A stretch of DNA of 64,000 nt from Nitrincola salilacus (GCF_046271865.1 NZ_CP176580.1:496001-560000), one strand, 5' to 3'; positions 32,964 to 41,863 are shown, counted from the stretch's first letter. A program made the numbers and translations. Notes: a model not told the origin generated them from the sequence alone.

Positions 32964-33593
32964 TCACTGACGCACATAGCGCAAGTGTGTGGCGGCTGGA
33001 CCATCAAGAACCTTGTCAATGCGAAACTGCGGCCCGGGCTCCCGTAGGTTCTCGAAGAGACGCCGTCCGCCGCCGAAGAACACGGGTGCCAAGGCGATTT
33101 CCAGCTCATCGATAACACCGAGGTTCAGGTACTGCTGGATCACATCTGCGCCACCTGAAATGCGAATGTCCCTACTCTCAGCTGCCTCCCGAGCTAGCGC
33201 CAGCGCACGCTCTGGTCCCTCATTGATGAAGTAAAACGTCGTTCCTCCAGGGCGCACCCATGGGTCTCGCTTCTCGTGGGTAAGAACGTATACTGGCGTG
33301 TGAAACGGAGCCTCCTCTGGCCAGCTAACCTCGCCTTGATCGAACATACGCTTACCCATAATGTTGGTACCAGTACGCTCAAAGGTGTGGCGAACCATGT
33401 TGTTGACCGGGCCAGTCTCTCCCCCGGGACCGAACTTGAGCTTCTCCCGCATATATTGTTGATTGAGGAGCCACGCCATTAACGAGCCCCACTTTTCGCC
33501 CCAGTTCTTGTACTCGGGATTTTCCATGGTCATCCCTTCTGGTGCCATGTAGCCATCTAGGCTAAGCGCAATGTTTACGAATACTTTGCTCAT
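32964..33593 (-). CDS. RibD C-terminal / dihydrofolate-reductase-like family protein
   Basis: 209 residues. MSKVFVNIALSLDGYMAPEG at the N-terminus, DIRISGGADVIQQYLNLGVIDELEIALAPVFFGGGRRLFE in the second half and a hydride-transfer fold are typical of the YyaP/YwjB-like RibD_C family. The substrate is unknown. The gene starts one base after the stop of the alcohol-dehydrogenase remnant. It looks intact, unlike its neighbours. Confidence 0.85.
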   Translation of the reverse strand: MSKVFVNIALSLDGYMAPEGMTMENPEYKNWGEKWGSLMAWLLNQQYMREKLKFGPGGETGPVNNMVRHTFERTGTNIMGKRMFDQGEVSWPEEAPFHTPVYVLTHEKRDPWVRPGGTTFYFINEGPERALALAREAAESRDIRISGGADVIQQYLNLGVIDELEIALAPVFFGGGRRLFENLREPGPQFRIDKVLDGPAATHLRYVRQ

Positions 33594-33594
33594 T

Positions 33595-33882
33595 CTATGT
33601 TCCTCGCCGTTCGATGTTGGTGTATATATCGTCGATTACGGCGATGACTAATCGACATCTCGTAAGAAGCATTTCAGAGGCGGCCATTAACGCCTGAATT
33701 AAGTCGAGCTGCGAAGCGGTGTTGGCTTGAGTGAAGTGATACTCATTAGAAATGTCACTATATACACGATCCCCCAGAGAAAACCGAGTAACACTGCTCC
33801 CAATGGCTTCAACAGTACCGGCAACTTCGGCACCCAGTATTGAAATTCTCGGCTTGATCAATCCAGACATGAGCCGGTGCAT
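33595..33882 (-). pseudogene. Zinc-type alcohol dehydrogenase / quinone oxidoreductase remnant
   Basis: The first about 48 codons (LMSGLIKPRISILGAEVAGTVEAIGSSVTRFSLGDRVYSDIS) match part of the GroES-like domain of medium-chain dehydrogenases. The preceding about 60 residues are absent, with an in-frame TAG two codons before the ATG. After NEYHF the frame runs into unrelated sequence and stops. The NAD-binding domain is missing. A broken fragment next to the truncated SDR. Confidence 0.75.
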
Positions 33883-33893
33883 GGCCTAGTTAG

Positions 33894-34166
33894 CTATCGA
33901 TCCTCGTGTAAGCGACCTTCCACATATTTATGAAGGATGCTGGCCACAAGTGTTTGGTAGGGGATGCCTTCTGCCAGGGCTTTCTTCTGGAGCCCCCTCA
34001 GATCCTTGGAGGATAGTCTGATGTTAATACGGGCATCTTTCTTGAACATGGCCTCAGCGTATTGTTGATGCTGCAGTTTCCTGTCTTCACTGTCTGGCGA
34101 CTGCTGCAGCTCTCCAGCATCGAATGCGTCCAGAATTTCCTGCTCTTCTTTATCTAACCTGCTCAT
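33894..34166 (-). CDS. CopG/BrnA-like antitoxin
   Basis: 90 residues. The C-terminal RINIRLSSKDLRGLQKKALAEGIPYQTLVASILHKYVEGRL is a ribbon-helix-helix DNA-binding domain. The N-terminal half is acidic and should wrap the toxin. The start overlaps the toxin stop by 4 bp. Antitoxins of this type repress their own promoter, and a palindrome suited to this lies at 34454-34468. Confidence 0.82.
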   Translation of the reverse strand: MSRLDKEEQEILDAFDAGELQQSPDSEDRKLQHQQYAEAMFKKDARINIRLSSKDLRGLQKKALAEGIPYQTLVASILHKYVEGRLHEDR

Positions 34167-34441
34167 TTTGGACCTCCTAAATAGGTTTTGGTCGCTTTTC
34201 GGCTCGGGATGATCGTTTTCAGAAAAACCTCATCCTCCGACTCCACGAAGGGCACCAGATAAGCATGCCCCTCTATCTCAACCGCATGAATTTGCTGGCC
34301 TGGATACCGTTTCTGATTGGGATGCTCGAACGTATCGAGAATACCTCCGATCGAGATGTGTAACACCACATCCTCGAAAGAGATGTTCCTTTCCTCTTGG
34401 AGAAGCTTGTTCTTCTCTGTGTTCCATGTGATCACTTTCAT
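34163..34441 (-). CDS. BrnT-like toxin of a type II toxin-antitoxin pair
   Basis: 92 residues from ATG 34441 (ATG 34453 would add four). MKVITWNTEKNKLLQEERNISFEDV, GHAYLVPFVESEDEVFLKTIIPSRKATKTYL fit the BrnT/RelE-like ribonuclease fold. Gene order toxin then RHH antitoxin, with a 4-bp overlap, is that of BrnT-BrnA systems. It would cleave RNA when the antitoxin is degraded. A promoter-like pair lies upstream at 34491-34519. Confidence 0.8.
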   Translation of the reverse strand: MKVITWNTEKNKLLQEERNISFEDVVLHISIGGILDTFEHPNQKRYPGQQIHAVEIEGHAYLVPFVESEDEVFLKTIIPSRKATKTYLGGPK

Positions 34442-34453
34442 GAGTCGAAGCAT

Positions 34454-34468
34454 AGCACATTGTGTGCT
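34454..34468. promoter_or_regulatory. Palindromic operator of the toxin-antitoxin operon
   Basis: AGCACA-TTG-TGTGCT is a perfect 6-bp dyad immediately upstream of the toxin start, just downstream of a plausible promoter. Position and symmetry fit binding of the ribbon-helix-helix antitoxin dimer for autorepression. Confidence 0.55.
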
Positions 34469-34490
34469 TTTTGTACTCAGGAGCTAGCTT

Positions 34491-34519
34491 TGTATACTGC
34501 ACATGCTCATACTGTTCAA
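34491..34519 (-). promoter_or_regulatory. Putative sigma-70 promoter of the toxin-antitoxin operon
   Basis: Minus-strand TTGAAC (34519-34514) and TATACA (34496-34491) are separated by 17 bases. Each matches consensus at four of six positions. Transcription would start just before the 34454-34468 palindrome. Confidence 0.5.
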
Positions 34520-34739
34520 TATACTGTGTAAATTTACGGGATATCCCTTTAGCATCACTGGCCTTAACTTCCAGATTGTCCTCGCTGTTCCACCATCCTT
34601 CGTCAATACAGCCAACCCGAACTCCGAAACCGGAGTTATCAATAGATGCAGGCATCGCTCAGAGCTGGCATACTTCTGCTCGATCATGGCTCCGGCGATG
34701 GAGTCTTGTCTTGCGCAACTGACTGAAGTGGATCTGTGA

Positions 34740-37043
34740 ATGAGTATAGAAACAACCTTTAGCGGTGAAACAGAGAGCCTGCCATTGAGAACCTTCACTG
34801 AGAAGGCTTATCTCGATTACTCCATGTATGTCATTCTGGATCGCGCTCTGCCGCATATCGGCGATGGGCTGAAGCCGGTGCAGCGACGCATCGTGTATGC
34901 GATGTCGGAACTGGGGCTCAAGGCCACGGCCAAGTACAAGAAATCGGCGCGTACCGTCGGTGATGTGTTGGGTAAGTTCCATCCGCATGGCGATTCCGCC
35001 TGTTATGAGGCGATGGTGCTGATGGCGCAGCCTTTCAGCTACCGCTATCCACTGGTGGATGGGCAGGGTAACTGGGGCTCACCGGATGATCCCAAGTCAT
35101 TCGCGGCGATGCGTTACACGGAGTCACGTCTGGCCCCCTATGCCGAAGTCCTGCTGAAGGAGCTGGCGCAGGGTACGGTCAGTTGGGTGCCCAACTTTGA
35201 TGGCACGATGGATGAGCCGGAAGTGCTGCCGGCGCGCCTACCCAATGTGTTACTTAATGGTGGCACCGGGATTGCGGTTGGCATGGCGACTGATATACCG
35301 CCACATAACCTGCGCGAAGTGGCGAGCGCCTGTATCCATCTGCTGGATAACCCGCATGCTGATCTGGATGCTCTGTGTGAGTTTGTACCTGGCCCGGATA
35401 TGCCGACAGATGCCGAGATCATCACGCCGCGTGAAGAGTTGCGCAAGCTCTATACGACCGGGCGTGGATCTGTGCGGATGCGAGCGGTTTATGTGAAAGA
35501 ACAGGGCGATATCGTCATTACCGCACTGCCGCATCAGGTATCAGGTGCCAAGATTCTGGAGCAGATAGCGCAGCAGATGCTGCAGAAAAAACTGCCGATG
35601 GTCAGTGATCTGCGTGATGAGTCAGATCATGAAAACCCTACCCGTCTGGTGATCATCCCGCGCTCCAATCGTATCGATGTTGAGCAACTGATGGCGCATC
35701 TGTTTGCGTCTACTGATCTTGAGCGCAGTTATCGCGTCAACCTGAATATGATCGGTATTGATGGCCGTCCCCAGGTCAAGGATCTGCGCCAGATACTGGT
35801 CGAATGGTTGAGCTGGCGTACCCAGGTGGTGCGCCGCCGTTTACAGCATCGTCTGCAGAAGGTGATAGATCGCCTGCATATCCTTGAAGGTTTGATGATC
35901 GCTTATCTGAATATCGATGAAGTGATCGCGATTATCCGTCAGGAGGATCACCCCAAACAGGTGATGATGGAGCGCTTCGGTATCACTGGTATTCAGGCTG
36001 ATGCGATTCTGGACCTGAAACTGCGTCATCTGGCCAAGCTCGAAGAGTTCAACATTCGCACCGAGCAGAATGAGCTGGATGAAGAGCGTAAACATCTGGA
36101 AGAGACGCTTGGGTCCGATGAGTTGATGCGTCGCCTGATGCGAGAAGAGATAGAAGCAGCCGCTGAAGAGTATGGTGATGCCCGCCGCTCTCCTATTATC
36201 GAGAGTGTGGTGGATGCTCAGGCGTTCAGTGAGAAAGATCTGCTGTCGTCCGATCCTGTGACGGTGGTGATCTCCAAACAGGGCTGGATTCGTGCTGCGC
36301 GGGGACATGATATTGATGCCGCCGGGTTGAGTTACAAGTCGGGGGATGCCTTCAAGCTCGCCTGTGCCGGGCGGATGAATCAGCCGACAATTCTGATTGA
36401 TACTACTGGGCGCAGCTATACGCTGGATACTCACACGCTGCCATCGGCCAGAGGTCAGGGTGAGCCTGTAACCGGCAAGTTGAGCCTGCCCAAGGATGCA
36501 ACGATAGATGGCATGATCTGTGGTACAGAGAAGGAAAAGGTGCTGCTGGCCTCTGATGCTGGTTATGGTTTCATTACCAGTATTGCCGATATGAGCAGCA
36601 AGACCAAGAATGGCAAGGGCGTACTGACACTGCCGAAGGCCTCTCAGGTGTTACCGCCGATCAAAGTCAGAGATATCTCTTCGCAGCGACTTGCCGCTGT
36701 CACCAATGAGGGGCGCTTGCTGGTGTTCCCGGTCACTGAGCTGCCTGAACTTGGTCGGGGTAAAGGCAACAAGATCCTGAATATTCCGTCAGCACGGGCT
36801 GCGGCGCGTGAAGAGCTGTTGGTGGCGCTGGCGGTTCTGGATGATGGTGATACGCTGGTGGTCAATTCAGGCCGGCAGCATCTGAAACTGAAAAATGGCG
36901 ATCTTGAGCGCTATGTCGGTGAGCGGGGACGGCGTGGCAATAAGCTGCCGCGAGGCTTCCAGCGGGTTGACTCGATGGAGGTGATTCCCGGTAAGGAGCA
37001 GCCTGAGAGTGAAAGTGCAGAGGTGCCCGACACCGAGGTGTGA
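34740..37043 (+). CDS. parC: DNA topoisomerase IV subunit A
   Basis: 767 residues. Near the N-terminus YSMYVILDRALPHIGDGLKPVQRRI and the quinolone-region stretch KFHPHGDSACYEAMVLMAQ precede the catalytic tyrosine segment AAMRYTESRL (about residue 121). The C-terminal beta-pinwheel repeats begin near residue 490. With ParE it decatenates daughter chromosomes. The ATG directly follows a TGA. The parE gene, often just upstream in this group, is not in the window; accessory DNA ends here instead. Confidence 0.97.
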   Translation: MSIETTFSGETESLPLRTFTEKAYLDYSMYVILDRALPHIGDGLKPVQRRIVYAMSELGLKATAKYKKSARTVGDVLGKFHPHGDSACYEAMVLMAQPFSYRYPLVDGQGNWGSPDDPKSFAAMRYTESRLAPYAEVLLKELAQGTVSWVPNFDGTMDEPEVLPARLPNVLLNGGTGIAVGMATDIPPHNLREVASACIHLLDNPHADLDALCEFVPGPDMPTDAEIITPREELRKLYTTGRGSVRMRAVYVKEQGDIVITALPHQVSGAKILEQIAQQMLQKKLPMVSDLRDESDHENPTRLVIIPRSNRIDVEQLMAHLFASTDLERSYRVNLNMIGIDGRPQVKDLRQILVEWLSWRTQVVRRRLQHRLQKVIDRLHILEGLMIAYLNIDEVIAIIRQEDHPKQVMMERFGITGIQADAILDLKLRHLAKLEEFNIRTEQNELDEERKHLEETLGSDELMRRLMREEIEAAAEEYGDARRSPIIESVVDAQAFSEKDLLSSDPVTVVISKQGWIRAARGHDIDAAGLSYKSGDAFKLACAGRMNQPTILIDTTGRSYTLDTHTLPSARGQGEPVTGKLSLPKDATIDGMICGTEKEKVLLASDAGYGFITSIADMSSKTKNGKGVLTLPKASQVLPPIKVRDISSQRLAAVTNEGRLLVFPVTELPELGRGKGNKILNIPSARAAAREELLVALAVLDDGDTLVVNSGRQHLKLKNGDLERYVGERGRRGNKLPRGFQRVDSMEVIPGKEQPESESAEVPDTEV

Positions 37044-37061
37044 GATGTTGCCGCAATAGCT

Positions 37062-37095
37062 GACCCAGGGATTGCTTCAGCGTGAACCCTGGGTC
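37062..37095. terminator. Hairpin between convergent parC and ahpA-like gene
   Basis: GACCCAGGG (37062-37070) pairs perfectly with CCCTGGGTC (37087-37095) around a 16-nt loop. It lies 18 bp after the parC stop and spans the stop of the convergent gene. No T-run follows, so it may terminate both transcripts only weakly or block readthrough. Confidence 0.55.
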
Positions 37096-38915
37096 GGCTT
37101 GTTACGGTTGTTCAGCTTGGTCAGCAGGTGGCGTGCCTGCTTCTCCAGCAGTTCCTGATAGGAACTGCCAATCTGCAGTACCAGCACCTTGTCCTCATCT
37201 TCACGGCGGATGCTGGCCCCGGATAGCAGTGACGACTTCAGGTCGGGTGCTTCCGTCAGGCCGGTATGGCTGATCAGCTCATTAGTCTGTGTGGTGCGCG
37301 TCAGAAAACGCGCCTCTTCCAGTAGGCGATCCAGTTTTTGCCTGTGACCGCGTACGAGCGCCATATGCAGATTCAGTACCGGGCTGAACAGGCGAATACG
37401 ACTCTGGTTGTACTGCTTGTACAGATGGGTGAAGAGCATGGCAGCACACATGGCATTTACCCCGTGTGCATCCTGCTGTTCGGGTTTATCAAATATCAGT
37501 TGCAGATCACCGTTATTGACCGGTTCGACACGGCCGCTGTAAATCACGGCAACCGAATTGGCGAGCAAACGATAGGTCTTCAGCAGATGCTGCCTGTCCG
37601 CCTCATCAACATGTTCGGCATGTGCGCTGGTGCTGTCGATCAGGAACAGATAACCCGCTTCTTCCGGTGACAGCAGCAGCTCAAGATCCTGTTCAAAGCG
37701 GTACAGATCCAGCTGTTCCTCGCCTGCGTCCATCAATGGGTTGGGGCGTGCCGGTTCTGTTGGTTGGGGTTCCGGCATCATCTCGTCAAGTTCAAAAATA
37801 TCCAGAGCCGGGTCATCATCCAACCCTTCCGACTGCTGGCGTCCGGAGGGTGAAAAGGCTGGCATGCTGCCATATCTTTCGCGTTCGGGTTTGAGTAACG
37901 ATACCAGTGCTTCATTGTCCAGTTCCTCCTCTTCTATCTCCTGAGTGGAAGTGAAAAGAGGGTCATCATCAGAATCAGGCTCAGAGTCTGATGGCATATC
38001 CATCGCCGGCCCCTTATTTGGAGTGGTCTCTGGAGTGGTCTCTGGAGCAGTCTCTGGAGCCGTATCGTGCATATCCAGATCGGGAATCTCATCTTCGTCA
38101 TGGATAGGGGCCGGCTCAGTCAGGTCGCTATCATATGAGGCTTCGTTTGCAGGTGGCGCTGCAGTGGGCTCTGTCGCCGGCGATCTGACAGGAGTGGCAT
38201 CTGTGAGTGTGACTGGCTGGTCTGCTTCAGTTTCGGCATGGGGTTCTGGAGCAGTTGCCTTTAGTGCTTCCTGCGGCACAGGCTGGCGATACAGGGTGTC
38301 GGTCAGCACGGGGATACTGTCGCGCTCATCCTCTGTGACTGACTGCATCACCTCTTCGAAACGGGGTTGTGTATCGGCAGGAGTCTGCCTGGCTGGGCTG
38401 GGTGGTCTGAGCGCGAGCCACAGGGAGATCAGGCCAGCTATGGAGGTCAACAGGGCCAGAAGGGCTGCCAGCCATTGCTGGCGCTGTATCATCAGCCGCA
38501 CCGGCTCAGGGTTGCTCCAGACCATCAGCTCGCCAAGCAACTCATCACCGCGTACCAGCTCTATCGTGTGAGCGTCTCCCTGTTGCTCACCGGCGGTAGC
38601 CAGTACAGTGCGATTGGCGTCTGTCAGACGTATGCCGCCGATCATCTGCTGCGCCGTAATTTCGTTGATCAGATAGTTCAGGCTGATGCGATCATTACTC
38701 AAAAGCAGTGGCTGTACCAGAATTGCAGATGTTCTTGCCAGGTCGCTGGCCAGCTCGTTGGCATGACGCTCAGCACTGATGCGGCTATCCAGTACCAGAA
38801 TCAGAGCGCTGAGAAGTGCTGAAAGTAATAGTGTAAGGGCGACCCGGACAACAGCCCTGCGCTTTTCCTTCCCGGACCTGACGGGGTTCGTTTCCTGAGT
38901 GTCCTGATGGTTCAT
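37077..38915 (-). CDS. AhpA/YtjB-like membrane protein with long acidic linker
   Basis: 612 residues from ATG 38915; the longer frame upstream has no support. Helix 1 (about residues 20-38), a periplasmic segment with RTSAILVQPLLLSNDRISLNYLINEI and GGIRLTDANRTVLATAGEQQG, and helix 2 (about 127-147) resemble the AhpA/YtjB/Smp family. About 240 residues of Pro/Glu/Asp-rich, low-complexity linker follow. A folded C-terminal domain (EEAGYLFLIDSTSAHAEH and NGDLQLIFDKPEQQDAHGVNAMCAAMLF) ends the protein. Similar genes lie near parC and serB in pseudomonads. Function unknown. Confidence 0.65.
   Translation of the reverse strand: MNHQDTQETNPVRSGKEKRRAVVRVALTLLLSALLSALILVLDSRISAERHANELASDLARTSAILVQPLLLSNDRISLNYLINEITAQQMIGGIRLTDANRTVLATAGEQQGDAHTIELVRGDELLGELMVWSNPEPVRLMIQRQQWLAALLALLTSIAGLISLWLALRPPSPARQTPADTQPRFEEVMQSVTEDERDSIPVLTDTLYRQPVPQEALKATAPEPHAETEADQPVTLTDATPVRSPATEPTAAPPANEASYDSDLTEPAPIHDEDEIPDLDMHDTAPETAPETTPETTPNKGPAMDMPSDSEPDSDDDPLFTSTQEIEEEELDNEALVSLLKPERERYGSMPAFSPSGRQQSEGLDDDPALDIFELDEMMPEPQPTEPARPNPLMDAGEEQLDLYRFEQDLELLLSPEEAGYLFLIDSTSAHAEHVDEADRQHLLKTYRLLANSVAVIYSGRVEPVNNGDLQLIFDKPEQQDAHGVNAMCAAMLFTHLYKQYNQSRIRLFSPVLNLHMALVRGHRQKLDRLLEEARFLTRTTQTNELISHTGLTEAPDLKSSLLSGASIRREDEDKVLVLQIGSSYQELLEKQARHLLTKLNNRNKPTQGSR
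38020..38067 (-). repeat. 12-bp coding repeat in the ahpA-like gene
   Basis: On the plus strand GGAGTGGTCTCT occurs at 38020 and 38032, GGAGCAGTCTCT at 38044 and a diverged copy at 38056. They encode the run APET-APET-TPET-TP in the acidic linker. Copy-number change would keep the frame. Confidence 0.8.
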
Positions 38916-39106
38916 CGACAGGCAAAATTCCACTGTATCAGATAGATAATGGTCAAAGCGCGATGATAACAGCAATAGGGTGCGAGTCCCACTCCACTGA
39001 TATACCAAACGTCAGTCAAAGATCACTCAAACAGCCCATGACCCAGAGGCTCAGGGGCGCTATAATGGCCCTTTTGATACGCCACAAAATTCGGGAAACC
39101 GGTGAG

Positions 39107-40363
39107 ATGAATGTTGAGCAGTATATGGTCCAACTGGGACAGCAGGCACGTGAAGCGTCACGCCTGATGGCCAGTGCGGATACCCATGTAAAAAACGAAG
39201 CCTTGCTGGCTATGGTGGACGCGCTCAATCAGAGTCGCGAAGCGCTGGCAATTGCGAATGCGAAGGATCTGGAGGCCGGGCGCCAGAAGGGTCTTGATAG
39301 TGCCATGCTGGATCGTCTGGAACTGACGCCGGCACGTATCGATGCGATGATTGAAGGTCTGCAGCAAGTGGCAGCACTGACCGACCCGATCGGTGAAATC
39401 ACCGGTATGAGCTATCGTCCCAGTGGGATTCAGGTTGGCAAGATGCGCGTTCCGCTTGGCGTGATCGGTATCATTTATGAGTCTCGCCCCAATGTGACAG
39501 TCGAGGCGGCCAGTCTGTGTCTGAAATCAGGCAATGCCACAATTTTGAGAGGTGGCTCAGAAGCCGCTCACTCCAATCAGGCGATAGCCACCTGTATCCG
39601 TGCGGGGCTGAAACAGGCGGGACTGCCCGAGACTGCTGTGCAGGTCGTGGAAACCACAGATCGTGCTGCGGTCGGCAAGTTGATCACCATGCCTGAGTAT
39701 GTTGATGTGATCGTACCTAGAGGTGGCAAAGGTCTGATCGAGCGGATCTCTGCTGAAGCCAGAGTGCCCGTGATCAAACATCTGGATGGTATCTGCCATG
39801 TCTATATAGATCAGATGGCAGACAAGACCAAAGCGATCAATATCGCGCTGAATGCGAAGACTCACCGCTACGGTACCTGCAATACCATGGAAACCCTGTT
39901 GATCCATGCCGACAGAGCTCCTGAAATATTGCCTGAGCTGGCTGAACAGTTGAAGAGTCTGGGTGTGGAACTGCGTGGTTGTGAGCGCACACTGGCGTTA
40001 TTGCCCTATGCTGTTCCTGCAACGGAAGAGGACTGGTCAACTGAGTATCTCGGGCCGATTCTGTCGATCCGTCTGGTGGATAGCCTGAAGCAGGCGATCG
40101 ATCATATCAATCACTACAGCTCTCAGCACACGGATGCGATTGTCACCGAAAACTATACGGATGCACGTATTTTCCTGCGTGATGTTGATTCCAGCTCTGT
40201 CATTGTCAATGCCTCGACACGCTTTGCCGATGGCTTCGAGTATGGGTTGGGAGCCGAGATAGGTATCTCGACCGACAAAATACATGCACGTGGACCGGTG
40301 GGCCTGCTCGGGCTGACTTCCGAAAAATATGTCGTGTTTGGCGATGGCCATGTGCGCAGCTGA
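39107..40363 (+). CDS. proA: Glutamate-5-semialdehyde dehydrogenase (gamma-glutamyl phosphate reductase)
   Basis: 418 residues from ATG 39107, giving the normal ProA length; the upstream extension overlaps the divergent promoter area. VIYESRPNVTVEAASLCLKSGNATILRGG, the active-site cysteine segment THRYGTCNTMETLLIH and the C-terminal ASTRFADGFEYGLGAEIGISTDKIHARGPVGL are diagnostic. It reduces gamma-glutamyl phosphate with NADPH in proline synthesis. It is followed without a gap by nadD. Confidence 0.96.
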   Translation: MNVEQYMVQLGQQAREASRLMASADTHVKNEALLAMVDALNQSREALAIANAKDLEAGRQKGLDSAMLDRLELTPARIDAMIEGLQQVAALTDPIGEITGMSYRPSGIQVGKMRVPLGVIGIIYESRPNVTVEAASLCLKSGNATILRGGSEAAHSNQAIATCIRAGLKQAGLPETAVQVVETTDRAAVGKLITMPEYVDVIVPRGGKGLIERISAEARVPVIKHLDGICHVYIDQMADKTKAINIALNAKTHRYGTCNTMETLLIHADRAPEILPELAEQLKSLGVELRGCERTLALLPYAVPATEEDWSTEYLGPILSIRLVDSLKQAIDHINHYSSQHTDAIVTENYTDARIFLRDVDSSSVIVNASTRFADGFEYGLGAEIGISTDKIHARGPVGLLGLTSEKYVVFGDGHVRS

Positions 40364-40366
40364 GTG

Positions 40367-41017
40367 ATGAGTGACTCGCAACCCTGGGTGTTCATGGGGG
40401 GAACCTTTGATCCCGTGCACAATGGTCATCTGCGCACGGCGCTGGAAATTCAGCAGTGGCTGGCGTGTGACCGGGTACATCTGATTCCGTCGCGCTCGCC
40501 GGTTCATCGAGACGAACCGGGCTGTACGGCCCGGCAGCGTCATGACATGCTGACGTTGGCTGTTGAAGGGGAGTCCTGCCTGGCAGTGGATGCACGCGAG
40601 ATTGAGTCGCAGCAAGACTCCTATACCTTGAATACACTTAAATCACTTCGCCGGGAGTTGGGTGATCAACGCCCGTTGGTGATGGTGATGGGGGTGGATG
40701 CCTATTTAACCCTGCCAACATGGCGGCAGTGGGATACTTTTCTGTCGCTGTGTCATATCATTGTCGTATCGCGCCCGGGTTATCACTTTCATCCCGAGGT
40801 GCAGGTCAGCGAGTTGACGCAAAAACATCGCATAGATAAACCGGCGGCGTTGAGTCGTCGGCCCTGCGGTGGGGTGTTGATTCATGAATTGACACCCTTG
40901 GGTATTTCAGCCACCCAGATCAGAAACCTTATAGCAGATGGGTTTTCACCCCGCTATCTGATGCCTGATCAGGTCTGGCATTACATTAAACAAAATAAGC
41001 TGTATGGCTATAAATGA
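40367..41017 (+). CDS. nadD: Nicotinate-nucleotide adenylyltransferase
   Basis: 216 residues from ATG 40367; an in-frame GTG directly before it overlaps nothing and adds one residue. The nucleotidyl-transferase motif MGGTFDPVHNGHLRTA is at the N-terminus and the conserved ISATQIRNLIADG (ISST-type) near the C-terminus. It makes deamido-NAD from nicotinate mononucleotide and ATP. proA-nadD-rsfS is a known arrangement in gammaproteobacteria. Confidence 0.95.
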   Translation: MSDSQPWVFMGGTFDPVHNGHLRTALEIQQWLACDRVHLIPSRSPVHRDEPGCTARQRHDMLTLAVEGESCLAVDAREIESQQDSYTLNTLKSLRRELGDQRPLVMVMGVDAYLTLPTWRQWDTFLSLCHIIVVSRPGYHFHPEVQVSELTQKHRIDKPAALSRRPCGGVLIHELTPLGISATQIRNLIADGFSPRYLMPDQVWHYIKQNKLYGYK

Positions 41018-41030
41018 GGCAAAATATTTG

Positions 41031-41384
41031 ATGCAAGCGGATCAAATGATCGAATTGGTACAAAGCGCGCTGGATGATATGAAGGCCAAGGATATTGTAT
41101 TGCTGGATGTAACCGGTAAAAGCAGTGTCACCGACTTCATGATGATCGCCAGTGGAACGTCGAAGCGTCATGTACTGTCTGTCGCACAGGCAGTGATAGA
41201 AAAGGTCAAGCAGGCAGGCCTGCAGCCGCTGGGTTCTGAGGGGCAGAATGCAGGAGACTGGGTTCTGGTCGATCTGGGGGATGTCGTTGTACATGTGATG
41301 ATGCCAGATGCGCGCAGTTTCTATGATCTTGAGCGTCTATGGCGTTTTGAGAACGAAGGAAAAGAGCGGGTGGTCAGTCAGTAA
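41031..41384 (+). CDS. rsfS: Ribosomal silencing factor RsfS
   Basis: 117 residues from ATG 41031. The alternative ATG 41004 overlaps nadD and adds residues not typical of the family. VLLDVTGKSSVTDFMMIASGTSKRHVLSVA, GQNAGDWVLVDLGDVVVHVMM and FYDLERLW are hallmark RsfS segments. It binds L14 on the 50S subunit and prevents subunit joining under nutrient stress. rlmH follows after 2 bp. Confidence 0.94.
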   Translation: MQADQMIELVQSALDDMKAKDIVLLDVTGKSSVTDFMMIASGTSKRHVLSVAQAVIEKVKQAGLQPLGSEGQNAGDWVLVDLGDVVVHVMMPDARSFYDLERLWRFENEGKERVVSQ

Positions 41385-41386
41385 CA

Positions 41387-41854
41387 GTGCGTATACGTCT
41401 GATTGCAGTGGGTACTCGCATGCCCGCCTGGGTCGAAACTGGCTATAGCGAGTATGCCAAACGCCTGCCGCCTGATTTTCAGCTTGAGCTGGTCGAGTTG
41501 GCGCTTGGGCACCGTGGAAAGGGGGCAGACCCCGCACGTGCCATGCGTGCAGAGGGCGATGCGATGCTGGCAGCAATAGGTAAGGGTGACCGGGTTATTG
41601 CGCTGGCTGTGGACGGCAGGAACTGGTCGACCGAGCAGTTGTCAGAGCAGGCTGCAGCCTGGCGGATGAACGGCTGCAACGTCAGCCTGTTGGTGGGTGG
41701 TCCGGATGGGCTGGATCCACGCTGTATAGCGGCGGCAGATCAGAAATGGTCCCTTTCGGCGCTGACATTGCCGCATCCTCTGGTGAGAATCCTGTTGGCT
41801 GAGCAGATTTATCGTGCCTGGACCCTGCTTCAGGGTCACCCATATCACAAATGA
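41387..41854 (+). CDS. rlmH: 23S rRNA (pseudouridine1915-N3)-methyltransferase
   Basis: 155 residues from GTG 41387, exactly the usual RlmH length. MRIRLIAVGTRMPAWVETGYSEYAKRLP at the start, LLVGGPDGL (SAM-binding knot) and LTLPHPLVRILLAEQIYRAWTLLQGHPYHK at the end are diagnostic of the SPOUT enzyme. It methylates pseudouridine 1915 in helix 69 of 23S rRNA. Confidence 0.96.
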   Translation: MRIRLIAVGTRMPAWVETGYSEYAKRLPPDFQLELVELALGHRGKGADPARAMRAEGDAMLAAIGKGDRVIALAVDGRNWSTEQLSEQAAAWRMNGCNVSLLVGGPDGLDPRCIAAADQKWSLSALTLPHPLVRILLAEQIYRAWTLLQGHPYHK

Positions 41855-41863
41855 TGTAACTCT

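Noticed and set aside
34503..34739. Plus-strand frame ending in TGA just before parC as a parE 3' end
   Set aside because: Its last residues (ESCLAQLTEVDL) do not match the ParE C-terminus as I know it, and upstream residues look like random translation.
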